Source of the DNA: Microbacterium nanhaiense
GTDB taxonomy: Bacteria > Actinomycetota > Actinomycetes > Actinomycetales > Microbacteriaceae
Length of the DNA: 64,000 bases
Direction: 5' to 3'
NCBI RefSeq assembly: GCF_014646015.1
Contig: NZ_BMMQ01000011.1
Coordinates: 16,899 to 80,898, forward strand
In this document: positions 55,265 through 63,876 of the stretch, piece after piece
Layout: every line of letters begins with the position of its first letter
How positions within the stretch are numbered: the first letter of the stretch is position 1
Translations under genes and position numbers: made by a program
Notes under the pieces: model-generated
The model's input: the letters and a program-made list of their open reading frames with translations, nothing else
The model's database searches: none
What the model was told of the DNA's origin: nothing

Positions 55265-58200
55265 TCAGCGCGAGAGAACCGGGATGTCGTAGCGCCGGGG
55301 CGTGCCGAAGCGGTGCGCCGTGACCGAGACGGCCTGCTCGCGCAGGAACGGCAGCATCTCGACGCGGCCCGCCCGGGTCACCTCGCCGTTCCAGATCGCG
55401 ACGAGCGGGGATCCGCCGGTCGCGCGCAGGAGCCGCTCCCGGGATCCGCCGATCAACCGGATCCGGGTGCCCTGCGTTGCGAAGGTCTCGGCGCGAGCGG
55501 CCCAGCGCTCCGCGTCCTCGATGCGCAGCGTGACCCCGCGCTCGACGAGGAGGTCGCGCACGGCCTGCGAGGGAAGGGCCGGCGCCGAGACATCCACCCG
55601 CGAACCCGCGCGGAGCCCCGCCGCGACGACGCGGATGAGCTCCGCCTCGCGGGATCCTTCGAAGCGCACCGTGACGGGCACGGGCGCGTATCGCAGCACG
55701 TTCTGCTCGCAGGCGAGGCCCTGCACATCAACGGCTCGGGCGAACTCCGCTTCGGCCGCGGCCGCGTCGCTCGCGAGCGCCGCCGACAGCCATTCCCGGT
55801 CCGCCGGATCGGCGGCGCGCAGCGCGAGCCTCGACAGCGCATCGCCGGCGGAGGCTGAGCCGGCGGGCGCTGAGCCCGCGGGATCCGCGTCGGTCCAGGT
55901 GCCGAGCGCGAAGAGGTAGCTCGGCCCGCCGGCCTTCGTGCCGGGCCCGACCGACGACTTCTTCCAGCCACCGAACGGCTGCCGCTCGACGATCGCGCCC
56001 GTGGTGCCGCGGTTGACGTAGGCGTTTCCCGCCTCGATGCGTGCGAGCCAGAGACCGATCTCGTCCTCGTCGAGCGAGTGCAGGCCGCTCGTGAGGCCGT
56101 AGTCGACGGCGTTGACGATGTCGATCGCCTCCTCAAGCGTCTCGGCGGTCATGATTCCCGCGACGGGGCCGAAGTACTCCGTCAGGTGGAACTCGGATCC
56201 GGGGCGCACGCCGAGGCGAATCCCGGGCGTCCACAGCGCCTCGCCGAGCTGGCGTGGCTCGAGCAGCCAGCTCTGACCCTCCTCGAGCGTCGTCAGCCCC
56301 CGCAGGAGCTTGCCTTCGGCGGGCGCGATCAGCGGCCCGATGCGGGAGGCCTCGTCCCACGGCATGCCGACGGCGTAGCCCTCGACGGCGTCGAGCAGCT
56401 GCCTGCGGAAGCGCTCGCTCTCCCCGACGGATCCGACCAGCACGATCAGCGACGCCGCCGAGCACTTCTGCCCCGCATGGCCGAACGCCGAGTTCGCGAT
56501 GTCGCGGGCGGCGAGGTCGAGGTCGGCGCTCGGCGTGACGATGATGGCGTTCTTGCCGCTCGTCTCCGCCAGCAGCGTCAGCCCGGGTCGGACCTCGCGG
56601 AACCTCTCCGCCGTCTCGTAGGAGCCCGTGAGGATCACGCGCTCCACGCGTTCGTCGCCGATCAGGCGGGATCCGAGATCGCCCGCCGGGCGCACGAGCC
56701 GCAGCGCATCTCGAGGCACCCCCGCCGCCCAGAGCGCCTCGGCGATGACCGCACCCGTGCGGGCGGCGCGGCTCGCGGGCTTGAAAACGACGGCGGATCC
56801 CGCGGCGAGCGCCGCCAGAACACCGCCCGCGGGGATCGCGGCGGGGAAGTTCCACGGCGGGATCACCGCCGTCACCCGCACCGGCGCGAAGCGCGCGCCG
56901 TCGACGCGGCTGAGCGCCTCGGCGCCGTCCGCGTAGAACCGGGCGAAGTCGGCCGCCTCGCTGACCTCCGGATCCGATTGCTCGATGACCTTGCCGCACT
57001 CGGATCCCATCACCTCGATCAGCTCGCCCCGGCGCCGTTCGATCTCGTCGCCGGCACGGCGCAGGATCGCGGCCCGCTCGGACGCGGGGCGCGACCCCCA
57101 GTCGGAGGCCGCGACCTCCGCGATCGCCCCGTCGAGCTCTTCGGGAGTGCGGATCGTCGCGCGCTCGCTCGTGTCGCGACCGACCGTCGAGTGCGGCATC
57201 CGCTCGCGGATCGCGGCGGCCCAGTCGCGGTTGGCCGACAGGGACGGATCCGTGTCCGGGGCGTTGTGGAAGGGACCCGCGGCGGCCGGGACCGGGTCGG
57301 CGGCGCGGTCCATCGTGCGGGTCGGTTCGGGGGTGCCATCCGGGATCAGCTCGATCGACGCGAGGAAGCGGTCGCGCTCGCGGTCGAACGCCGACGGATC
57401 CTCGAGGTCGAAAACCGATGACATGAAGTTCTCGGCGCTCGCCCCTTCCTCGAGCCGTCGCACGAGATACGCGATCGCGACGTCGAACTCGCCGGGGTGC
57501 ACCACCGGGGTGTACAGCAGCAGGGAGCCGACGTCTCGCCTCACGACCGCGGCCTGCTGCGTGGCCATGCCGAGCAGCATCTCGAACTCGACGGCGTCGC
57601 TCACGCCGCGGCGCTCCGCGAGCAGGCGCGCGAGGGCGACGTCGAACAGGTTGTGCCCGGCGACGCCGATCCGCACGTGCCGCACGCGCTCGGGCGTGAG
57701 CGCGTAGTCGAGGATCTTCTTGTAGTTCGCGTCGGTGTGCGCCTTGCCGGGCCACGTCGCCAGCGGCCAGCCGTGAATTTCGGCATCCACGCGTTCCATG
57801 GGCAGGTTCGCGCCCTTGACGAGCCGCACCTTGATCGGCTCGCCCCCTCGGGCGGCGGCCCACTCCTGCAGGCGCATCATCGCGGCGAGGCTGTCGGGCA
57901 GGTAGGCCTGCAGCACCACGCCGGCGCGTGCCGCGCGCAGCTCGGGGTCGTCGAGGATCCGCTCGAAGACGTCGAGCGTCAGGTCGAGATCCCGGTACTC
58001 CTCCATGTCGAGATTCACGAAGGTGTCGTGCCGGATCGCCGCGCGGTAGACGGGCGCGAGGGCAGCGGCCGCATCGGCGACGGCCCTCTCGTGCGCCCAG
58101 GGGCTGTGCGGCGCGACGGTCGACGAGACCTTGATCGAGACGTAGTCGACGTCGGGGCGCTCGATGAGGCGGATGGTGCCCGCCACCCTCCGCTCCGCCT

Positions 58201-58666
58201 CGCGGGATCCGAGCACCGCCTCGCCCAGGAGGTTCACGTTCAGACGCACGCCGCCGGATCCGATGCGCGCGAGCGCCGGCCCGAGCCTCGCATCGCTCGC
58301 GTCGACGACGAGGTGGCGCACCATCCCGCGCAGGACGCGGCGGGCGATGGGGACGACGAGTCGCGGGGCGACCGGCGCCACGGATCCGCCGAGCCGGACG
58401 AGCGCGCGCAGCGCTGGTGGGAGGAATCGGGGCGGCCGGCGCGCGATGTCGCGGAAGGCCCGCGCGCTGACGGCCGGATCCTCGGGGCGCACCACCTCGT
58501 CGACGAAACGGGTGGCGAATTCGAGCCCTCCCGGATCCTTCAGCAACCCGGCGAGGTTGCTCGCCGCCCGATCCACCGGCTCATGCCGAGCCGCCTCCAC
58601 CCATGTCCGCACCTGCGCGATCGCCTCGTGAGCGAGCGCGAGGTCGATCCTCTGCGCGTTGTCCAC
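55265..58666 (-). CDS. putA: Bifunctional proline dehydrogenase / P5C dehydrogenase
   Basis: This 1,133-residue enzyme converts proline to glutamate. The N-terminal FAD barrel contains VKVSSTVAPHSPWAHERAVA-type strands, FVNLDMEEYRDLDLTLDVFE and EPIKVRLVKGANLPMERVDA. The aldehyde dehydrogenase half has VIPPWNFPAAIPAGGVLAAL (NAD site), LLAETSGKNAIIVT (general base Glu) and catalytic Cys C735 in GHAGQKCSAASLIVL. A long C-terminal domain follows (~950-1133). No N-terminal DNA-binding domain is present, so it is not a trifunctional PutA. GTG 58666 is the likely start but its G-rich upstream sequence is too close for an ideal ribosome site. It is a single-gene unit flanked by family B repeats. Confidence 0.93.
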   Translation of the reverse strand: MDNAQRIDLALAHEAIAQVRTWVEAARHEPVDRAASNLAGLLKDPGGLEFATRFVDEVVRPEDPAVSARAFRDIARRPPRFLPPALRALVRLGGSVAPVAPRLVVPIARRVLRGMVRHLVVDASDARLGPALARIGSGGVRLNVNLLGEAVLGSREAERRVAGTIRLIERPDVDYVSIKVSSTVAPHSPWAHERAVADAAAALAPVYRAAIRHDTFVNLDMEEYRDLDLTLDVFERILDDPELRAARAGVVLQAYLPDSLAAMMRLQEWAAARGGEPIKVRLVKGANLPMERVDAEIHGWPLATWPGKAHTDANYKKILDYALTPERVRHVRIGVAGHNLFDVALARLLAERRGVSDAVEFEMLLGMATQQAAVVRRDVGSLLLYTPVVHPGEFDVAIAYLVRRLEEGASAENFMSSVFDLEDPSAFDRERDRFLASIELIPDGTPEPTRTMDRAADPVPAAAGPFHNAPDTDPSLSANRDWAAAIRERMPHSTVGRDTSERATIRTPEELDGAIAEVAASDWGSRPASERAAILRRAGDEIERRRGELIEVMGSECGKVIEQSDPEVSEAADFARFYADGAEALSRVDGARFAPVRVTAVIPPWNFPAAIPAGGVLAALAAGSAVVFKPASRAARTGAVIAEALWAAGVPRDALRLVRPAGDLGSRLIGDERVERVILTGSYETAERFREVRPGLTLLAETSGKNAIIVTPSADLDLAARDIANSAFGHAGQKCSAASLIVLVGSVGESERFRRQLLDAVEGYAVGMPWDEASRIGPLIAPAEGKLLRGLTTLEEGQSWLLEPRQLGEALWTPGIRLGVRPGSEFHLTEYFGPVAGIMTAETLEEAIDIVNAVDYGLTSGLHSLDEDEIGLWLARIEAGNAYVNRGTTGAIVERQPFGGWKKSSVGPGTKAGGPSYLFALGTWTDADPAGSAPAGSASAGDALSRLALRAADPADREWLSAALASDAAAAEAEFARAVDVQGLACEQNVLRYAPVPVTVRFEGSREAELIRVVAAGLRAGSRVDVSAPALPSQAVRDLLVERGVTLRIEDAERWAARAETFATQGTRIRLIGGSRERLLRATGGSPLVAIWNGEVTRAGRVEMLPFLREQAVSVTAHRFGTPRRYDIPVLSR

Positions 58667-58701
58667 TCCCCCATCGTGTCGCTCCCCACTCGCCCGCGCC
58701 A

Positions 58702-58826
58702 GGGGCATGTCCCACTTAAGGCGGGAAAGCCGGGGCCATACGCGCATCAAGTGGGACACGGGGCGAGGCATGTCCCACTTAAGGCGAGAAAGCTAGGCCC
58801 ATACCCGCACCAAGTGGGACACGCCC
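58702..58826. repeat. Family B palindromic repeats (two units)
   Basis: Two ~62-nt units with a 63-nt period. GGCATGTCCCACTTAAGGCG opens both, and AAGTGGGACACG closes them (58749-58760 and ~58812-58823). The outer arms pair over ~12-16 nt and the middle (CGAGAAAGCTAGGCCCATAC-like) is asymmetric. They lie between the putA start and the end of the FtsX-like gene, whose TAG stop follows at 58829-58827. Confidence 0.85.
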
Positions 58827-60218
58827 CTAGTCGGCGGCGAGGGCCTCGACCGGGGAGATGCGGGTCGCGAGGCGGGTGGGGGTCACGGCGGCGAGCAGCG
58901 TCAGCACGGCCATGGCGACCAGGACGACCGTCACCGGCGCCCAGGGCACTCCGGGCGCGACGATCGCGGGCGTGCCGGCGACGGATCCGGCGGTCGCCTG
59001 CGCCCCGATCCACCCGTAGACGACTCCCAGCACGACGCCGAGCAGCGTCGACGCGATCGTAATGTGCGCCGCCTCGAGCAGCACCATGCGCCGGATCTGC
59101 GAGGTGGACAGGCCGAGCGCCCGTAGCAGCCCCAGCTCGGTCCGGCGCTGCACGACACCGATGGTGAGGAGGTTCACGAGGCCCACGGCGGCGATGATCG
59201 CGGAGAATCCGACGAGCGCCATCATGATCCCGCCGAACAGGTCGAGGAACGCGCTGACACCGGTCGCGTCGGCCTCCTCGGCCGTCAGGCCCGACACGAG
59301 CACCTTCTCGAGCGTCTCCGTCGCCACCGCGAACATCACCACGAGCGTGACGCCGACGACGACGCCGATCGACATGCGGCTGGATCGCTCGGGGTAGCGC
59401 AGGGCGTTCTCGGCCGCCATCCGGCTCGTGGCGGATCCGCCGAACGCCCTCCCGACGAGGCGCAGCACGGGCGGCATGATCGCCGTCGCGGCCAGCACGA
59501 TCGCCGTGAACGACAGCAGACCGCCGACGAAGGCCACGACCACGGCGAGCGGCGTGAACAGGCCGAGCAACAGCCCGGCGACGAGCAGGAGCGTGCCGAG
59601 CAGGCCGAGCGCGATCCCGAAGCCCGCGCGGACGCGCCCTCCGCGCGCCTCCTCGTGGCTGCGGGCCACGGATCCGCCGAGCGCCTGCAGCGGCGTCACC
59701 GACAGCACGCGCCGGGATCCGCCCCACGCGGCCGCCCAGGTCGTGAGCACGACGATCACCGACGGCAGCGCCATCCATGCCTGGAACGCGTCGCCATAGG
59801 CGGGCGCGTCGAGGATCCGGCCCGCGGCCGCCGTACCGGCGAACGCGATGCCGACGCCGACGGCGAGGCCGATGGCGGATCCGATCGCACCGACGATGAG
59901 CCCCTGACCGGCGACCCGGCGGCGCTCGGCGCTGGCGGTGGATCCGATCAGCCGCAGCAGCGCGATCTCGCGCGTGCGGCCCGCGACGATCGTCGAGAAG
60001 GTGTTGGCGGTGACGATAGCGCCGACGTACATGGCGATGATGATGAAGATCCCGCTGAGGATCCCGACCATCAGACCGACCGTGCCGCCCTCGCCCATGG
60101 CGGTCTTGGCGAGGAAGCCGAGGTAGGCGGTCGTCGCGAGCAGCGTGACGCCGAAGGCCGACGACAGCGCCGCCACCAGCACGCTCGCGCCCATGCCGCG
60201 TTCGCGGAGGAAGCTCAT
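58827..60218 (-). CDS. FtsX-like ABC transporter permease
   Basis: This 463-residue protein has two FtsX/MacB-type permease halves. The first has TREIALLRLIGSTASAERRR, the second RRTELGLLRALGLSTSQIRR, each followed by a helix. About eight membrane helices are visible, with a middle region starting MPPVLRLVGRAFGGSATSRM. Such permeases move peptides, lipoproteins or antibiotics by mechanotransmission rather than a pore. ATG 60218 overlaps the ATPase stop by 4 nt and follows GGAGGCGGC. The permease-ATPase pair sits downstream of a two-component system that may control it. Confidence 0.85.
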   Translation of the reverse strand: MSFLRERGMGASVLVAALSSAFGVTLLATTAYLGFLAKTAMGEGGTVGLMVGILSGIFIIIAMYVGAIVTANTFSTIVAGRTREIALLRLIGSTASAERRRVAGQGLIVGAIGSAIGLAVGVGIAFAGTAAAGRILDAPAYGDAFQAWMALPSVIVVLTTWAAAWGGSRRVLSVTPLQALGGSVARSHEEARGGRVRAGFGIALGLLGTLLLVAGLLLGLFTPLAVVVAFVGGLLSFTAIVLAATAIMPPVLRLVGRAFGGSATSRMAAENALRYPERSSRMSIGVVVGVTLVVMFAVATETLEKVLVSGLTAEEADATGVSAFLDLFGGIMMALVGFSAIIAAVGLVNLLTIGVVQRRTELGLLRALGLSTSQIRRMVLLEAAHITIASTLLGVVLGVVYGWIGAQATAGSVAGTPAIVAPGVPWAPVTVVLVAMAVLTLLAAVTPTRLATRISPVEALAAD

Positions 60219-60964
60219 GCCGCCGCCTCCTGCTCGAGGCGCAGCATGTGGGCCGAGATCTCCTCGGGCGTCTGGCGCGGCTTGTCGGCGACGATGCGCC
60301 CGTCGCCGAGGAAGAGCACCCGGTCGGCGAAGCTCGCCGCGACGGGGTCGTGGGTGACCATCGCGATCGACTGTCCGGTGTCGCTTGCTTCGCGCAGGAT
60401 CCGCAACACGTCGCGTCCCGTTCGGGAGTCGAGGTTTCCGGTGGGCTCGTCGGCGAAGATCAGCTCGGGCGCCGCGGCGAGCGCGCGGGCGATCGCGACG
60501 CGCTGCTGCTGACCGCCGGACAGCTCGTGCGGCCGGTGGGTGAGGCGGCGTTCGAGGCCGAGTTCGTACACGAGGTCCTGTACGCGGTGCAGCTCGTCGG
60601 GTCGCGGGCGGCGGCCGTCGAGGTCGAAGGGCAGCAGGATGTTCGCCTTGACGTCGAGGGTCGGCACGAGGTTGAACGCCTGGAAGATGAAGCCCGCCTT
60701 GCGGCGGCGCAGGAGGGTGAGGTCGCGGTCGTTCAGGCCCGTGATCTCGGAGTCGCCGATGAACGCCTGGCCGCTCGTGGGAGCGTCGAGGCCCGCCATG
60801 ATGTGCATGAGGGTCGATTTTCCGGATCCGGATGGGCCCATGATCGCGGTGAATTCGCCGCGGCGGATCCCGACGCTGACGTTGTCGAGGGCGGTGACGG
60901 TACCGTCGCCGGTTCCGTATGTCTTGGTGACGTGCGCGACGCTTGCCGCGAGGGTGTTGTCCAT
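60215..60964 (-). CDS. MacB/LolD-type ABC transporter ATPase
   Basis: This 249-residue ATPase has Walker A MGPSGSGKSTLMHI, LSGGQQQRVAIARAL, Walker B ELIFADEPTGNLDS and switch His in MVTHDPVAA. The N-terminal GDGTVTALDNVSVGIRRGEF and the Q-loop region FIFQAFNLVPTLDV are typical of MacB/LolD subfamily ATPases that pair with FtsX permeases. It overlaps the permease start by 4 bp, so they are made together. ATG 60964 is 147 nt after the response regulator, long enough for its own promoter. Confidence 0.92.
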   Translation of the reverse strand: MDNTLAASVAHVTKTYGTGDGTVTALDNVSVGIRRGEFTAIMGPSGSGKSTLMHIMAGLDAPTSGQAFIGDSEITGLNDRDLTLLRRRKAGFIFQAFNLVPTLDVKANILLPFDLDGRRPRPDELHRVQDLVYELGLERRLTHRPHELSGGQQQRVAIARALAAAPELIFADEPTGNLDSRTGRDVLRILREASDTGQSIAMVTHDPVAASFADRVLFLGDGRIVADKPRQTPEEISAHMLRLEQEAAA

Positions 60965-61111
60965 ACCCTCGACGCTATTTTCCGCCGCTCCCCCGCGTCA
61001 TCGGGCTCGAGCCTGATCACCGTACATCTCGGGGATGATCCTCGCTCCCCCTCGATATGGGTCGCCCGTTCGTGCCACCTCGCGGGCTGCCGCTGTGCCC
61101 GCGGCGCCGCG

Positions 61112-61747
61112 TCAGCCCGCGAGGCCGTGGTCGTATGCGAAGACGACGAGCTGCACGCGGTCGCGCAGCTGCAGCTTCGCGAGGATCCGGCTGATGTGGG
61201 TCTTCACCGTCGCCTCGCTGAGGAACTCGGCGGCCGCGATCTCGCCGTTGCTGAGTCCGCGCGCCGCGAGGGCGAAAATCTCCTTCTCCCGCTCGGTCAG
61301 CTGCGCGTACTCCGACGGCACGCGCTTGCGTTCGGCGTGTTGGGCGAACAGTTCGCGCGTCTGGCTCGCCGCGATCACGCTGGATCCGGCGTAGACCCCG
61401 CGGATCGCGGCGAGCAGGAACTCGGGATCCGCGTCCTTCAGCAGGAAGCCGCTCGCGCCCTGGCGGATCGCCCGCGCGGCGGCCTCGTCGAGGTCGAAGG
61501 TGGTGAGCATGACGATCTTCGGCGGATCCGGTTCGGCGAGGATCGCGGCGGTCGCCTCGAGCCCGTCCATGACGGGCATGCGGATGTCCATCAGGACGAT
61601 GTCGGGCTTCTCGCGCGCGACGAGCGCGATCGCTTCGCGCCCGTCGCCCGCCTCGCCGACGACGCTCAGGTCGGGCTGCGAGTCGACGAGCATGCGGATG
61701 CCGACGCGGAACAGCGGCTGGTCGTCGACGAGGGCGACGGAGATCAT
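61112..61747 (-). CDS. NarL/LuxR-family response regulator
   Basis: This 211-residue protein has a receiver domain with VALVDDQPLFRVGIRML (acidic pocket), phosphoacceptor D54 (IVLMDIRMPVMDG), TTFDLDE and the conserved Lys in GFLLKDADPEF. A LuxR-type HTH follows: LTEREKEIFALAARGLSNGE, then EATVKTHISRILAKLQLRDR. It overlaps the sensor kinase by 4 bp (ATGA at 61747) and should be its partner. Likely targets are the ABC transporter genes downstream, as in other NarL-controlled envelope-stress or antibiotic-export systems. Confidence 0.92.
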   Translation of the reverse strand: MISVALVDDQPLFRVGIRMLVDSQPDLSVVGEAGDGREAIALVAREKPDIVLMDIRMPVMDGLEATAAILAEPDPPKIVMLTTFDLDEAAARAIRQGASGFLLKDADPEFLLAAIRGVYAGSSVIAASQTRELFAQHAERKRVPSEYAQLTEREKEIFALAARGLSNGEIAAAEFLSEATVKTHISRILAKLQLRDRVQLVVFAYDHGLAG

Positions 61748-62898
61748 TCGGTTCCTTCCCACGGGATCGCGGCGCGCACCACGAAGCGGTCGCCCCCGTG
61801 TTCGATGTCGAGGGATCCGCCGACGAGCGCCGCGCGCTCGCGCATGCCGATGATGCCATGCCCGAGGCCGTCGCGCGCGGAATGCCGCTCGCCCGTGGCG
61901 TCGTTCGCGACGGTGACGGTGACGGATCCGGGTTGCCACGCGAGCGTCACGTCCACGCCGCCGCCCGTGCGGTGGCGGAGCGCGTTCGTGAGGGCCTCCT
62001 GCAGGATCCGGTACACCGCGAGCTGCACCGAGGCCGGAACGTCGCCGCGCGGGGCCGGGTCGATGTCGACGCGGAGGTCGACGCCGGCCGCGCGGATCTG
62101 CCCGAACAGCGCGTCGAGATCGGCGATCGTCGGCTGGGGCCCCTCGGCCTCGCGGTGGCGCAGCTGCGCGAGCAGCATGCGCACGTCCGCGAGCGCGGAT
62201 CCGGCGGTCTGCGCGATCGTCGCGAGGGTGTCGAGCGCGATCTGTGGATCCGTTCTGCCCGCGTATCGGGCGCCGTTGGCCTGCGCGACGACGACGGCGA
62301 GCGAGTGGGCGACGACGTCGTGCATGTCGCGGGCGATGCGTCCGCGCTCCTGCTCGGCCTGTGCGACGGCCTCGGCCGCCCGCTGCGCGGCACGGTTGTC
62401 CTGCGCGCGGTGCAGGGCTCGCACGAGGGCTCCGCCGGTCCAGGCGAGACCGAAGCCGAACAGCGCAACGAGCGCGGTGCTGATGATGCCATCCGCCGGG
62501 TCGTAGTACGGGTCCGCGGTCGTGTTCACGCCCATGAGGAACATGTAGCTCGCGATCGCGAGCGCGCCGAGCGCGGTCGAGGCGGCGCCGAGCCACATCA
62601 CCAGGCGAGATCCGTATGCGGCCGTGACGTAGATCACGCCGAAGATCGCGATGTTCGTCGGCAGTGGCGGCAGGAGCAAGAGCATCTGCACGATGGCGCC
62701 GAACCACGCGACCGCGAGCGATAGGCCGGGCGAGAGTCGGCGGATCGCGAGCGCGATCGACATGAATCCCGCGATCAGCGGCATGAACGCGATGTTGTCG
62801 TACGGCGCGTAAACGGTCGAGAACGCCGTGAGCGCGAAGAAGGCGACCGCGATCCCGCTGTCGACGGAGATCCGGATCCACCCGATGGAGCGGAACAT
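61744..62898 (-). CDS. NarX/LiaS-type sensor histidine kinase
   Basis: This 384-residue kinase has about five N-terminal helices over residues ~10-155 with almost no extracellular loop. It then has the dimerisation domain with phosphoacceptor H193 (GRIARDMHDVVAHSLAVVVA), N-box LQEALTNALRH, and the G-box-type GLGHGIIGMRERAALVGGSL. The short loops suggest that it senses something within the membrane or through the transporter rather than a soluble ligand. ATG 62898 has GAGGAG upstream. An 80-nt tandem repeat sits ~70 nt upstream of it. Confidence 0.9.
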   Translation of the reverse strand: MFRSIGWIRISVDSGIAVAFFALTAFSTVYAPYDNIAFMPLIAGFMSIALAIRRLSPGLSLAVAWFGAIVQMLLLLPPLPTNIAIFGVIYVTAAYGSRLVMWLGAASTALGALAIASYMFLMGVNTTADPYYDPADGIISTALVALFGFGLAWTGGALVRALHRAQDNRAAQRAAEAVAQAEQERGRIARDMHDVVAHSLAVVVAQANGARYAGRTDPQIALDTLATIAQTAGSALADVRMLLAQLRHREAEGPQPTIADLDALFGQIRAAGVDLRVDIDPAPRGDVPASVQLAVYRILQEALTNALRHRTGGGVDVTLAWQPGSVTVTVANDATGERHSARDGLGHGIIGMRERAALVGGSLDIEHGGDRFVVRAAIPWEGTE

Positions 62899-62969
62899 TC
62901 TCCTCAGCGTATGCGCAGCCGCCCCGCCGCGCGTCATCCGCGGGATGTAGTTGGGGCGTGGGGGCCGCC

Positions 62970-63129
62970 GTGCCCCGGCGCCGTGCACCGCAAGGCGGAC
63001 GAGGAGAGCGCACCCCCGTGCGCCGACGAAGACCACACCGCGGGACGCGGTGCCCCGGCGCCGTGCACCGCAAGGCGGACGAGGAGAGCGCACCCCCGTG
63101 CGCCGACGAGGACAACGCCGCGGGGCGCG
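62970..63129. repeat. Two 80-nt tandem direct repeats
   Basis: Units 62970-63049 and 63050-63129 differ at only four positions. Each begins GTGCCCCGGCGCCGTGCACC and contains GGCGGACGAGGAGAGCGCAC. Unlike the other repeats here, these are direct rather than palindromic. They lie between the NUDIX gene end and the sensor kinase promoter region. Confidence 0.85.
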
Positions 63130-63139
63130 GTGTCGGGGG

Positions 63140-63751
63140 TTAGCGGAGGGCGCCGACGCTGGCGAGGGCTTGGCGGATGAGAGTCCCGCGCCCGCCCTCC
63201 ATCTCGGCGGCGAGCGCGTCGGAGGCGGCCTGTTCGGGGGTGAGCCAGGTGACTTCGAGCGCGTCTTGGCGGGGCTCGCACGTTCCGGTGACGGGCACGA
63301 CGAAGGCGAGCGATACGGCGTGCTGGCGGTCGTCGTGGTAGGGCGTGATCCCGGGGATCGGGAAGTATTCGGCGACGGTGAAGGGCACGGGCTGCGGCGG
63401 CACCTGGGGGAAGGCCATGGGGCCGAGGTCGTTTTCGAGGTGCCGGTAGAGCGCGTCGCGCACGGTCTCGCCGAAGCGCACGCGGCCGGAGACGACGGTG
63501 CGGGTGAGTTCGCCGACGCTCGTGGAGCGCAGCAGGATCCCGATCTCGGTGACTTGTCCGGATCCGTCGGTGCGCACCGGTACGGCTTCGACGTAGAGCA
63601 TCGGGATGCGGCGCCGGGCCTCGGCGAGCTCGATGTCGCTGAGCCAGGCGGGGTTCGTGGATCCGCCGGGCACGCTGCCGACGCCGCTCAGGTCGCTCGA
63701 GTAGTCGTCGGGCTGGTCCTGCGGGTCGGGATCCGGGGTGCGCACCGTCAT
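63140..63751 (-). CDS. NUDIX-like (DUF4916-type) protein
   Basis: This 203-residue protein resembles actinobacterial NUDIX-like proteins of the DUF4916 group. The segment SGRVRFGETVRDALYRHLEN occupies the Nudix box position. The canonical G-x5-E-x7-REUxEE signature is incomplete: G-E-T present, but the final R-E-x-x-E-E is replaced by YRHLENDL. So hydrolase activity is doubtful. VPFTVAEYFPIPGI and VSLAFVVPVTGTCEPRQDAL are the flanking conserved strands. The N-terminal ~35 residues are acidic and disordered. ATG 63751. Confidence 0.7.
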   Translation of the reverse strand: MTVRTPDPDPQDQPDDYSSDLSGVGSVPGGSTNPAWLSDIELAEARRRIPMLYVEAVPVRTDGSGQVTEIGILLRSTSVGELTRTVVSGRVRFGETVRDALYRHLENDLGPMAFPQVPPQPVPFTVAEYFPIPGITPYHDDRQHAVSLAFVVPVTGTCEPRQDALEVTWLTPEQAASDALAAEMEGGRGTLIRQALASVGALR

Positions 63752-63790
63752 GGCATCACGCTACCCCGGATCATCGCTTTCGCGACAAAT

Positions 63791-63847
63791 CATCAAGTCT
63801 CCGACGAATCATCCCGCGCTGACGGCTGATTCGTCGGAGACTTGATG
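63791..63847. repeat. Solitary family C element
   Basis: CATCAAGTCTCCGACGAATC (from 63791) starts a 21-nt arm whose perfect complement occupies 63827-63847, with a 15-nt loop. The core AAGTCTCCGACGAATCAT is identical to that of the 28483-29046 array, but the outer bases differ. It lies upstream of the NUDIX-like gene and only ~30 nt from the end of an insertion sequence. Confidence 0.85.
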
Positions 63848-63876
63848 AGGCGTGGGGTTGTGGATGACTCGTCCTA

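Noticed and set aside
62970..63129. Short coding gene across the 80-nt repeats
   Set aside because: Frames on both strands continue through both copies only because 80 nt shifts frame in GC-rich DNA; no start with a ribosome site and no recognisable protein.
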